39,970 nt of DNA from an uncultured Prevotellaceae bacterium. GTDB lineage: Bacteria > Bacteroidota > Bacteroidia > Bacteroidales > Bacteroidaceae. Under the pieces are notes generated by a model. That model was not told where the DNA came from. It saw only the letters and a program-made list of their open reading frames with translations, and made no database searches. Shown in pieces: positions 6,976 through 14,617 of this stretch (position 1 is the first letter of the stretch; each line of letters starts with the position of its first letter). The stretch covers positions 1 to 39,970 of the forward strand of contig CADBSW010000064.1 of NCBI GenBank assembly GCA_902797505.1, written 5' to 3'. A program made the position numbers and the translations under genes.

Positions 6976-8232
6976 TTAATCTCTTAACAACGGCATCGTC
7001 ATACAGCGGGCGCCACCACCGGCACGCGGTAGCTCGGAGCCGGGGAAGGCTGCCACGAACTTCTCATTACTGTTCATGAGTGCCTTACCACTGATGATAT
7101 CCTCCGCAAACAACACGTTGAAGCCTGCTTTGTCAAGCGCGTCGATGGTATGGGTATTACGGCGATAACCCATCACCTGACAATCACCCAACGAGAAGAA
7201 GTTGGCGCCACTATGCCACTGTTCGCGCAGCTGCACCCAAGGGTCACTGCCACCGCAGATGATCGGCTCCATCTCCCATCCCAACGACTCGAGTCCTTTC
7301 AAGATATTGGGCACGGCATGATAACTGATCTTACCGTTATCGATGCTGATGAGTGTTGTCTCCTTACCGGCGAAGAGTCCTTCTTTCTTGAGCATCGGTT
7401 CGAAAGCCATGCAATAATGCTTGCCCAAGAAGGTAAACACCATATCCAGATGGATGAACGATTCGGGAGTCTTCGGCAGTTCTTGCACCAAGATATTAAA
7501 GTGGTCACGCTCCTTGGCGAAGGTCTGTGCCAAGTAGTCGATGCCCTTCGTATTCGTGCGGATACCCTCACCCATGCACAACAAGTCGGGCGAGGCGATA
7601 TGCACATCACCACCTTCCGTATGTGCATGGGGATTCCATGTTGCCGCATTCAGCAGATCGACACCGAAGAAATGACTGAAGATCGCCTCGTAGATGAGTG
7701 TCTCCCGCTCGCGCACCTCGAAACTCATTGAGTTGATGAGCACTCGGTCGTACACCGTGGAAGAGGCATCACGGGTGAACATCAGGTTATAGAGCGGTTT
7801 CAACAGGTATCGGTCATTAGAATAGCCATCCCAATGCTCTTTCTCGTAGCCCTCAATGAGGATCTTCGCCAACTGCTGACTGTCGAGTTCCATGAGATGT
7901 TTGAACAGTCCGTTGATCACCTGTTGTTGCTGAGACGTACGACGGTCATGTCGCAGACTCTCCACGACCAAGTGCTCACGAACAGCCTCATCATTCAGCA
8001 CCTCTGCAAGAACATCCTTGACATAATACACCTGTGTCCACCGTTCGAGCACCCCGCTAAACAGTCCGTACTCACGGTCAACCGTTGGTTTGTCAAGGAT
8101 ATCGCTATACAGAGCCTGGGCAGCGTTGAGCGGAGTCATTCGCTCTATCTCTATACCCGGTTTCCGGAGTAGGACCGCCCGCAGGCGGCCCGTCTCCGAA
8201 GCGACATTTATTTTGCAAGGTGTGATACTCAT
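6976..8232 (-). CDS. arcA: Arginine deiminase
   Basis: 418 residues. The five catalytic positions of arginine deiminase can be placed: Asp155 in FTRDAS, Glu206 in HTEGGDVH, His261 and Asp263 in HLDMVF, and nucleophile Cys410 in GGGARCMTMP at the C-terminus. It hydrolyses arginine to citrulline and ammonia. Agmatine deiminase and DDAH are less likely given the length and the RCMTMP tail. It is the last gene of a leftward operon; its start overlaps the end of the P5C dehydrogenase gene by one base. No arcB or arcC is next to it, so the usual ATP-yielding deiminase pathway is not indicated; the neighbours instead process citrulline by hydrolysis. Confidence 0.92.
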   Translation of the reverse strand: MSITPCKINVASETGRLRAVLLRKPGIEIERMTPLNAAQALYSDILDKPTVDREYGLFSGVLERWTQVYYVKDVLAEVLNDEAVREHLVVESLRHDRRTSQQQQVINGLFKHLMELDSQQLAKILIEGYEKEHWDGYSNDRYLLKPLYNLMFTRDASSTVYDRVLINSMSFEVRERETLIYEAIFSHFFGVDLLNAATWNPHAHTEGGDVHIASPDLLCMGEGIRTNTKGIDYLAQTFAKERDHFNILVQELPKTPESFIHLDMVFTFLGKHYCMAFEPMLKKEGLFAGKETTLISIDNGKISYHAVPNILKGLESLGWEMEPIICGGSDPWVQLREQWHSGANFFSLGDCQVMGYRRNTHTIDALDKAGFNVLFAEDIISGKALMNSNEKFVAAFPGSELPRAGGGARCMTMPLLRD

Positions 8233-9857
8233 TATTTAAGATAGGTATATCGGTAATCAGTAGGTGATACGAGTGTCTCTTTGATCACGCGCGGGATAAT
8301 CCAACGGATCAGGTTGAACTCACCGCCCGCCTTATCGTTAGTACCGCTGGCACGTGCTCCGCCGAAGGGTTGCATACCCACCACGGCACCTGTCGGTTTG
8401 TCATTGATATAGAAGTTACCTGCGGCATAACGCAGTTTGTCGGTGATCTTCTCCACAGCCAGACGATCAAGTCCGAAGACCGCACCTGTCAGACCGTAAG
8501 GAGAGGTGGTATCGCAGAGTTCTACGGTTTCCTCCACCTTATCATCATCGTATGGATAGACGGTGATGACCGGACCGAAGATCTCCTCCACCATCGACTG
8601 ATAGTGCGGGTTGCTGGTCTCGATAACCGTTGGTTCTACGAAGTAGCCCACCGACTTATCGCACTTACCACCCATCACCACCTTGGCATCGGCAGCCTCA
8701 CGGGCATTGTCGATATACGACTTGATCTTATCAAACGAAGCCTCATCGATCACCGCATTGATGAAGTTGTTGGGATCCATCACATCACCCATCTTCACCT
8801 CTGCAGCCATCCGCTTCATATCCTCCAAAACATCCGGCCACATACTCTTCGGAATGTACATTCTCGAAGCAGCCGAGCACTTCTGTCCCTGGAACTCGAA
8901 GGCACCACAGAAGGCAGCTGTTGCCACGGCTTTCTTATCAGCAGAAGGATGTACGAAGATAAAGTCCTTACCGCCAGTCTCACCTACCAGTCGTGGATAA
9001 GAGATATACTCACCGAGATGCTCACCAGCCTGTCTCCACAGGGAGTTGAAGGTCTGTGTAGATCCTGTGAAGTGAATACCAGAGAAGTACTTCGACTGTG
9101 TTGCCACCTCACCAATCAGGGCACCGCTACCCGGCAGGAAGTTCACCACGCCATCAGGCAGACCAGCCTCCTTATACAACTGCATCAGGTAGTAGTTGCT
9201 CAGCAGGGCGGTGGTAGATGGTTTCCAGATAGCCACATTACCCATCAATACCGGTGTCATACAGAGGTTAGAGGCGATAGAGGTGAAGTTAAACGGGGTC
9301 ACTGCCAGGATAAAGCCCTCCAGCGGACGATACTCCGTGTGGTTGATCTGACCAACGCCATCCTTTGGCTGCATGCCATAGATCTTAGAGGCATAGTGCA
9401 CGTTATAACGGAAGAAGTCGATTGTCTCGCAAGCGGAGTCGATCTCTGCCTGGTAGATATTCTTACTTTGTCCGAGCATACAGGCAGCATTCATGATCGG
9501 GCGATACTTCGTTGCCAACAGCTCAGCCATCTTCAAGACGATAGCCGCGCGGGTGGTCCATGGTGTACGACTCCACTCTTTATGAGCCTCCATGGCAGCC
9601 TCGATGGCCATCTCCACCTCTTTCTTACCCACCTTATGATAGGTAGCCAACACATGTTTATGGTCGTGCGGACAGGTTACCTTGCCCACATCACCGGTGC
9701 GTATCTCTTTTCCGCCGATAATGATAGGGATATCCACCACGAGTTTACTCTGTCTTTCGAGTTCTTTCTCCAATGCCACGCGTTCTGGAGAGTCTTTCAA
9801 ATAAGCCTTTACCGGTTCATTGGCCGGCAGTGGGAATGTAATCACTGAATTTTCCAT
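8232..9857 (-). CDS. pruA: L-glutamate gamma-semialdehyde (P5C) dehydrogenase
   Basis: 541 residues, an aldehyde dehydrogenase of the long form typical of stand-alone 1-pyrroline-5-carboxylate dehydrogenases (about 540 aa, as in eukaryotes and Bacteroidetes). The catalytic cysteine is Cys327 in FQGQKCSAASR and the general-base glutamate is Glu293 in VGETGGKD. The NAD-binding motif GSTQTFNSLW is at about residues 265-274. It oxidises glutamate semialdehyde to glutamate, the last step of the arginine and ornithine route encoded by this operon. No proline dehydrogenase is fused or adjacent. It starts 21 nt after the CtlX gene stop. Confidence 0.92.
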   Translation of the reverse strand: MENSVITFPLPANEPVKAYLKDSPERVALEKELERQSKLVVDIPIIIGGKEIRTGDVGKVTCPHDHKHVLATYHKVGKKEVEMAIEAAMEAHKEWSRTPWTTRAAIVLKMAELLATKYRPIMNAACMLGQSKNIYQAEIDSACETIDFFRYNVHYASKIYGMQPKDGVGQINHTEYRPLEGFILAVTPFNFTSIASNLCMTPVLMGNVAIWKPSTTALLSNYYLMQLYKEAGLPDGVVNFLPGSGALIGEVATQSKYFSGIHFTGSTQTFNSLWRQAGEHLGEYISYPRLVGETGGKDFIFVHPSADKKAVATAAFCGAFEFQGQKCSAASRMYIPKSMWPDVLEDMKRMAAEVKMGDVMDPNNFINAVIDEASFDKIKSYIDNAREAADAKVVMGGKCDKSVGYFVEPTVIETSNPHYQSMVEEIFGPVITVYPYDDDKVEETVELCDTTSPYGLTGAVFGLDRLAVEKITDKLRYAAGNFYINDKPTGAVVGMQPFGGARASGTNDKAGGEFNLIRWIIPRVIKETLVSPTDYRYTYLK

Positions 9858-9878
9858 ATTTCTTGTTTTTAGTTATTA

Positions 9879-10811
9879 TCAATATTTTTCTGCTATCATA
9901 CAACGGGCACTTCCGCCACCCGCTGTCTCTATCGTATGAATATCAGGAGCGACGATCAGCGCATCCTGCTCGAGAATACTCAACTGTTCTGAGGTTAGGG
10001 AGTGCTTGGCTGTCGCACTCATCACGAGGATCTTCTTTCCCTCGGAGTTTCTCAGTTCCAGCATATTACCGGCGAACTGCCGCATCTGGTCGAAAGAGAT
10101 ATTGACGATCTCCTTGCCTGTGGCATGGAGTGAGTCGATGACCGTCTGCCGTTGACTTTGGTCGGCGATAGCCTCCAGACAGACGATGGCATAACGGCTA
10201 CCTACATGCATCATCACATTGGTGTGATAGATGGGTTGTCGGTTATCGTCTGTGCCGTCGAAGAGCACATACCGATAGTTCATCTCATCCGCCCAGATCT
10301 TCAAGGCCACGGGATTGGTTCGTGGAGAAACACACGCATAGGCGATATGATGCTCACGGTCGAGGATCAGAGAACCCGTTCCCTCCAAGAACTTACCCTC
10401 TTGCTCAAGTATCGACAGATCGACGATCTTATCAAACTTCTCCTTCATGAGAGCCTTCAACAGTTTACCACGCTCATCCCTGCGGTTATGGGCATACATC
10501 GGATAGATCACCAGTGTGCGCTGTTTTACCGATGTTCCCGGCAGCACATCGATGTGTGTACTGAAACAGTTGTTGGGGAAGATCGAGTCGGGTGTGAACG
10601 GTTCTTCGGTATCCTGCAATACCTGCACCTCAACACCCTGATCCCTCAACATGGCCACATACGCGTCAAACTCCCTAACAGCCTGTTGCTCAATGGTCTG
10701 AGCACCGCCCTGTGTATCGTCTTTCTTCTGAAAGGCATTGTTGCTTGCCGTCTCTTCATTATAGGCAAAGCGCACAGGACGAACCATCAACACTTTATTG
10801 GTTGTCTGCAT
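9879..10811 (-). CDS. ctlX: CtlX-type citrulline hydrolase (amidinotransferase fold)
   Basis: 310 residues of the guanidino-group-modifying superfamily. Motifs in order: PDSIFPNNCFSTH (residues about 74-86), FLEGTGSLI (about 142-150), YHTNVMMHVG (about 197-206) and the nucleophile Cys304 in GGGSARCMIAEKY at the C-terminus. The family is close to Francisella CtlX, which releases ornithine, ammonia and CO2 from citrulline. Its place between arginine deiminase (makes citrulline) and ornithine aminotransferase (uses ornithine) supports this activity. Assignment to citrulline rather than another ureido or guanidino substrate rests on that context and on memory of the family. Confidence 0.82.
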   Translation of the reverse strand: MQTTNKVLMVRPVRFAYNEETASNNAFQKKDDTQGGAQTIEQQAVREFDAYVAMLRDQGVEVQVLQDTEEPFTPDSIFPNNCFSTHIDVLPGTSVKQRTLVIYPMYAHNRRDERGKLLKALMKEKFDKIVDLSILEQEGKFLEGTGSLILDREHHIAYACVSPRTNPVALKIWADEMNYRYVLFDGTDDNRQPIYHTNVMMHVGSRYAIVCLEAIADQSQRQTVIDSLHATGKEIVNISFDQMRQFAGNMLELRNSEGKKILVMSATAKHSLTSEQLSILEQDALIVAPDIHTIETAGGGSARCMIAEKY

Positions 10812-10836
10812 CTTTATCCTTCAATATCAGTGTTTA

Positions 10837-12084
10837 CTACTCAGACATCTCGGCGAATGTCTCCTTGATGATGTCGATGGCCTTGCGCAACTGTTGTTCG
10901 GTGATGACCAATGGCGGAGCAAAACGGATGATATGATCATGGGTAGGCTTTGCCAACAGGCCCTTCTCCATCATACGGATGCAGATATCCCAGGCTGTCT
11001 TGCCATTGATTGGTTTGGTGACGATGGCATTCAGCAGTCCGCGGCCGCGTACCTCCTCGATAAATGGAGAGTCGATCTTCTTGATTTCCTCACGGAAGAT
11101 CTTTCCCATCTTCTCTGCGTTCTCCACCAGTTTCTGGCGCTTCACCACCTTCAGTGCCTCTACAGCCACACGGGCGGCCAAGGGGAATCCACCGAATGTT
11201 GAGCCATGCTCACCGGGCTTGATATTCAGCATGATATCATCATCAGCCAAGCAGGCAGACACTGGGAGTACACCACCACCTAAAGCCTTGCCTAAGACAA
11301 CGATATCCGGGCGGATGCCGTCATGCTCAGAACACAGCATCTTACCTGTTCGGGCGATACCTGTCTGCACCTCATCGGCAATAAAGAGCACGTTATGCTG
11401 ATGACACAGGTCGTAACATTTCTTGAGATAACCGTCATCGGGCACGAAGACACCTGCCTCTCCCTGTATGGGTTCTACGATAAAGCCACACACCTCATCA
11501 CCATACTTGTTCAATGCCTCCTCCAAGGCTTTCGTATCATTATAAGGAATACGGATAAAGCCAGGGGTGAGCGGACCGTATTTGTCATACGAGCTGGGGT
11601 CGTTACTCATGGTGATCACGGTAACCGTGCGGCCATGGAAATTGCCTTCGCAGCAGATGATCTTTATCTTGTCATTCGGAATATTCTTTTTGACAGCGCC
11701 CCAGCGACGTGCCAGTTTCAGGGCGGTCTCCACACCCTCGGCACCTGTATTCATCGGCAGGATCCTGTCGTATCCGAAATACTCGTGCATGAACTTCTCA
11801 TACTCACAGAGGGCATCGTTGTAGAAAGCGCGTGAGGTGAGGCAGAGCATATCAGCCTGCTCTTTGAGCACTTTGACGATACGCGGGTGACAATGACCCT
11901 GATTCACTGCGGAATACGAAGAAAGGAAATCAAAGTATTTCTTTCCGTCTACATCCCATACATACACACCCTTACCCTTGTGGAGCACCACAGGCAGCGG
12001 ATGATAGTTGTGAGCACCATACTTTTCTTCCAGGAGCATCATACGCTCCGTAGCGGTCTTTTTCCTTGATTTTGTTACTGTCAT
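10837..12084 (-). CDS. rocD: Ornithine aminotransferase
   Basis: 415 residues, class III aminotransferase of the ornithine-oxo-acid transaminase type. The N-terminal part [20 protein letters not shown] and [18 protein letters not shown] is characteristic of this group. The cofactor motif is [18 protein letters not shown] (about residues 114-131) and the PLP lysine is in [16 protein letters not shown] (about residues 262-277). It moves the delta-amino group of ornithine to 2-oxoglutarate, giving glutamate semialdehyde (P5C), which the pruA product oxidises and the ProC product could reduce to proline. It is the first gene of the leftward four-gene operon, followed after 25 nt by ctlX. Confidence 0.93.
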   Translation of the reverse strand: MTVTKSRKKTATERMMLLEEKYGAHNYHPLPVVLHKGKGVYVWDVDGKKYFDFLSSYSAVNQGHCHPRIVKVLKEQADMLCLTSRAFYNDALCEYEKFMHEYFGYDRILPMNTGAEGVETALKLARRWGAVKKNIPNDKIKIICCEGNFHGRTVTVITMSNDPSSYDKYGPLTPGFIRIPYNDTKALEEALNKYGDEVCGFIVEPIQGEAGVFVPDDGYLKKCYDLCHQHNVLFIADEVQTGIARTGKMLCSEHDGIRPDIVVLGKALGGGVLPVSACLADDDIMLNIKPGEHGSTFGGFPLAARVAVEALKVVKRQKLVENAEKMGKIFREEIKKIDSPFIEEVRGRGLLNAIVTKPINGKTAWDICIRMMEKGLLAKPTHDHIIRFAPPLVITEQQLRKAIDIIKETFAEMSE

Positions 12085-12138
12085 AGGTTCATATTGATTA
12101 TAAGGTTTTGTAATTCCAATAAAGATCTTTAGTTACCG

Positions 12139-12170
12139 CAAATATAATAGATTTTATTTAATTTGTTGCA
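12139..12170 (-). promoter_or_regulatory. Likely promoter of the rocD-ctlX-pruA-arcA operon
   Basis: The minus strand has TATATTTG (complement of 12139-12146), a good -7 box, 55 nt before the rocD start. The -33 region 20 nt upstream lacks an exact TTTG (it reads TGCAACAAAT), so the assignment is moderate. The position in a divergent intergenic region agrees with it. Confidence 0.45.
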
Positions 12171-12263
12171 TAAAAACAGGTTAAATATTCGTTTTATAAC
12201 TGTTTTTTATAATTCTTTCACAAAAAAGAAGCACAGAGCATGCGGAGACTAATGGATTATCCG

Positions 12264-12271
12264 TATCTTTG
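12264..12271 (+). promoter_or_regulatory. -7 box of the GH28 gene
   Basis: TATCTTTG lies 21 nt before the GH28 ATG and matches TAnnTTTG. There is no good TTTG about 20 nt upstream, so the promoter may need an activator. The leader would be very short. Confidence 0.5.
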
Positions 12272-12291
12272 CGTAACTTAAATATAAAGAT

Positions 12292-13662
12292 ATGAGAAAG
12301 CTATTACTTCTTGTTTTGTTGTTTGGAGTGATGAAGGCCGCTGCGGCCGATTATAATATCAAGGACTTTGGAGCCGTGAGCCAAATGAAAGCGAAGAGCA
12401 CGAGCGCCATTCAGAACGCCATCGACCGTTGTCATCGTGAAGGGGGCGGCCGCGTGGTGGTGCCCGCCGGACAGTTCGTTACGGGCAGTATCATCCTGAA
12501 AAGTAACGTGGAACTGCACTTAGAGCATGGCGCAACCCTCTATGGATCAACTGATTTGAAGGACTATAAGCCGATGAAGTCGAGTTATGTGTCGCTTCGC
12601 ACGCAGACCACCACTATACAACTCATCTATGCCGACTCTGTCAGCAACGTGGCCATCACGGGCACAGGCACCATCGATGGCAGGGGGCGCTTCTTCAAGA
12701 AAGAATCGTGGAATGATGAGGGCATCACCCGTCCGCACCTGCTGCGCTTTATCCAGAGCAGCGATATCACCATCAAGGACGTCACCCTGCGCAACAGCGG
12801 TTGTTGGATGCAGCACTTCCTGGCTTGCGACCGTCTCTGTATCGACGGCATCAAGGTGTTTAACAGGAACAACTACAATAACGATGCCCTCGACATTGAT
12901 GGCTGTCATGAGGTCATCGTGAGAGGAATGATCGCCGACAGCGATGACGATGGCATCACACTGAAATCCACCTCTCCCCGACTCTGTGAGAATATCCGCA
13001 TCAGCGACTGTGTGGTAAGCAGTCATTGCAATGCCATCAAACTCGGCACAGAGACCAACGGAGGCTTCCGCAATATCAACATCTCGGGCATCGTCGTAAA
13101 GCCCAGCTACGATCAGAAAGAGAAATTCTTCGGACAGTGGATCGGATCGTCGGCCATCTCTTTAGAGATCGTCGACGGAGGCATCATGGAGCATGTCAAC
13201 GTCTCTGATATCACCGTCGAGGGAACAGAGTCTCCCATCTTCATCCGTCTGGGTAACCGCGGTCGGGGGTATCTCTCCAGCGGCAAGGACATGGAGCATA
13301 TCGTGCCCATCGACCATGTAGGACGTATCAACGGTCTGCACCTCAGTAACATTCATATTCGTAATGCCGGCTCGATGGGCTGCAGTATTACCGGATTACG
13401 GGGACATCCGGTGGAGAACGTGTGGTTGTCTGACATCACGATACACCACAAGGGCGGTGTGCAGGAAAAGGACTTATCCGCCATCAACGAGGCTGTTGCC
13501 GACGAGAAAGAGAAAGAGTATCCTGAAGCGACGATGTGGGGCAACCTGCCAGCCAAGGGATTCTTCGTGCGCCACGCCCGCAACATCTTCTTTGACCATG
13601 TCACCGTGCAGACCGAGCAGGCAGATGCCCGTCAAGACATCGTGCGGGTGGATGTGGAATAA
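12292..13662 (+). CDS. Secreted GH28-family glycoside hydrolase (polygalacturonase-like)
   Basis: 456 residues. A signal peptide occupies residues 1-19 (MRKLLLLVLLFGVMKAAAA). The rest is a right-handed beta-helix with GH28 features: the start NIKDFGAV, TGTGTIDGRG (about residues 123-132), NNDALDIDG (the place of the NTD motif), DSDDDGITLKS (the DD motif) and HCNAIKLGTETNGGF. The classical GHG and RIK motifs of endo-polygalacturonases are not seen in their usual form; the IKLGTE stretch is closer to plant- and gut-type GH28 variants, so the exact pectin bond cleaved is uncertain (galacturonan or rhamnogalacturonan). The gene stands alone, divergent from the arginine degradation operon, with no SusC/SusD pair nearby. 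Confidence 0.85.
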   Translation: MRKLLLLVLLFGVMKAAAADYNIKDFGAVSQMKAKSTSAIQNAIDRCHREGGGRVVVPAGQFVTGSIILKSNVELHLEHGATLYGSTDLKDYKPMKSSYVSLRTQTTTIQLIYADSVSNVAITGTGTIDGRGRFFKKESWNDEGITRPHLLRFIQSSDITIKDVTLRNSGCWMQHFLACDRLCIDGIKVFNRNNYNNDALDIDGCHEVIVRGMIADSDDDGITLKSTSPRLCENIRISDCVVSSHCNAIKLGTETNGGFRNINISGIVVKPSYDQKEKFFGQWIGSSAISLEIVDGGIMEHVNVSDITVEGTESPIFIRLGNRGRGYLSSGKDMEHIVPIDHVGRINGLHLSNIHIRNAGSMGCSITGLRGHPVENVWLSDITIHHKGGVQEKDLSAINEAVADEKEKEYPEATMWGNLPAKGFFVRHARNIFFDHVTVQTEQADARQDIVRVDVE

Positions 13663-13706
13663 GCCTTTAAACATATTTCCGGCAAGAGATAATAATAACG
13701 GTTGAC

Positions 13707-13773
13707 AGTCCGGAGGCCCCGGACTGGGAGTCCGAAGTACTTGGACTGGGAGTCCGGCGTATCCGGACTCTCA
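13707..13773. repeat. AGTCCGG palindrome cluster, copy 1
   Basis: AGTCCGG (13707-13713) pairs with CCGGACT (13719-13725). GGACTGGGAGTCC occurs twice (13721-13733 and 13743-13755), and AGTCCGGCGTATCCGGACT (13751-13769) is a further palindrome. ACTGGGAGTCC is the reverse complement of GGACTCCCAGT at 35022-35032, and GGACTCTCA recurs at 34978-34986, so this is a dispersed family. Here it follows the GH28 gene and may end its transcript. Confidence 0.8.
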
Positions 13774-13873
13774 TGAATACGCATTAAAGAACAGGCACAA
13801 AAGTGGTTTTTTATTGGCGAAATATACACAGATACCTTTTATTTTATAACAAAAACATTTAAATATCAGCGAT

Positions 13874-13908
13874 TTTGTTTATATTTTAAACTTTTCTTCG
13901 TATTTTTG
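13874..13908 (+). promoter_or_regulatory. Promoter of the XRE-cupin gene
   Basis: TATTTTTG (13901-13908) fits the -7 box. A TTTG at 13874-13877 is 23 nt upstream, slightly long for the -33 element. The predicted start site falls at the first 24-bp tandem unit. Confidence 0.5.
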
Positions 13909-13914
13909 CACCTT

Positions 13915-13962
13915 ATCACGTAGTGATGCGTATATACTCATCACGCGGTTGTGCGTATAACA
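13915..13962 (+). repeat. Two tandem 24-bp units in the XRE-cupin leader
   Basis: Unit 1 (13915-13938) and unit 2 (13939-13962) share ATCACG, TGCGTATA and AC at matching or nearly matching places. Unit 1 contains the palindrome ATCACGTAGTGAT. Being at the transcription start of a helix-turn-helix regulator, they could be its operator or a structured leader. The repeat is direct observation; the role is a guess. Confidence 0.6.
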
Positions 13963-13996
13963 AATGGTATTAGTAAATTTTTAAACGAATAATGAT

Positions 13997-14554
13997 ATGG
14001 AAGAAGCCATCAAACAAATAGGTGAGCGACTGAAGGGTCTGCGCGAGGTATTGGACATTCCTGCACAGGATCTGGCCGACACCTGCGGTATTACATTAGA
14101 CAAGTATCTGAAGATAGAGAGTGGTGAAGTGGATATTACCATCAGTAATATCATGAAGATCGCCAGGAAATACGGTGTGAGTGCCGATGCCATCATGTTT
14201 GCCGAGGAGCCCCGCATGCGTTCTTACTCTGTGGTGCGCAAGGGTCATGGTCTGAGCGTGGAGCGCACTAAGGCCTACAAGTATCAGAGTCTGGCCAGTG
14301 GTTTCTCCGACCGTAAGGCAGAGGTGTTCATCGTTACTGTTGAGCCCAAGCCCGATGCCCACACGATCTATAAGAACACCCACCCTGGACAGGAGTTTAA
14401 CATGGTGCTCGAGGGGGCTATGGAGTTGTATATCAATGGTAAGACCATCGTCTTGGAAGAGGGCGACAGCATCTATTTCGACTCCACCAAGCCGCATGGC
14501 ATGAAAGCCATTGGCAAGCAGCCGGTTAAGTTCTTGGCTGTAGCCATCGAATAA
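13997..14554 (+). CDS. XRE-family transcriptional regulator with C-terminal cupin
   Basis: 185 residues. The N-terminal helix-turn-helix (residues about 8-65) reads LKGLREVLDIPAQDLADTCG followed by LDKYLKIESGEVDITISN. The C-terminal cupin barrel (about 105-185) has HPGQEFNMVLEGAMELYING and GDSIYFDSTKPHGMKA. Such proteins sense a small ligand in the cupin and regulate neighbouring metabolic genes. The next gene is an acyl-CoA ligase, starting 63 nt downstream, then proC, proB, proA and argF', so it may control this set. The same pair of regulator plus AMP-forming ligase near arginine and proline genes is, from memory, common in Bacteroidetes. Confidence 0.88.
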   Translation: MEEAIKQIGERLKGLREVLDIPAQDLADTCGITLDKYLKIESGEVDITISNIMKIARKYGVSADAIMFAEEPRMRSYSVVRKGHGLSVERTKAYKYQSLASGFSDRKAEVFIVTVEPKPDAHTIYKNTHPGQEFNMVLEGAMELYINGKTIVLEEGDSIYFDSTKPHGMKAIGKQPVKFLAVAIE

Positions 14555-14617
14555 GCGATTTAGGTATTAGTATTAAGGTAAAAAGGTTCTTTTTAGGGAA
14601 CCATCAAGATAATCATT

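Larger units (their letters stand above)
13663..13996. other. Intergenic region: AGTCC palindromes and a 24-bp tandem leader repeat
   Basis: These 334 bases hold no gene. From left to right: an AGTCCGG palindrome cluster (13707-13773), an AT-rich stretch, a TATTTTTG -7 box (13901-13908) and two tandem 24-bp units (13915-13962) in the expected leader of the next gene. Each part has its own entry. Confidence 0.7.

Noticed and set aside
6976..8232. Arginine deiminase as part of an ATP-forming arcABC pathway
   Set aside because: No ornithine carbamoyltransferase for catabolism and no carbamate kinase gene is adjacent; the neighbour is a CtlX-type hydrolase.
8370..9848. 492-residue open frame on the plus strand
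   Set aside because: It is the antisense shadow of the pruA gene, whose protein has complete aldehyde dehydrogenase motifs.
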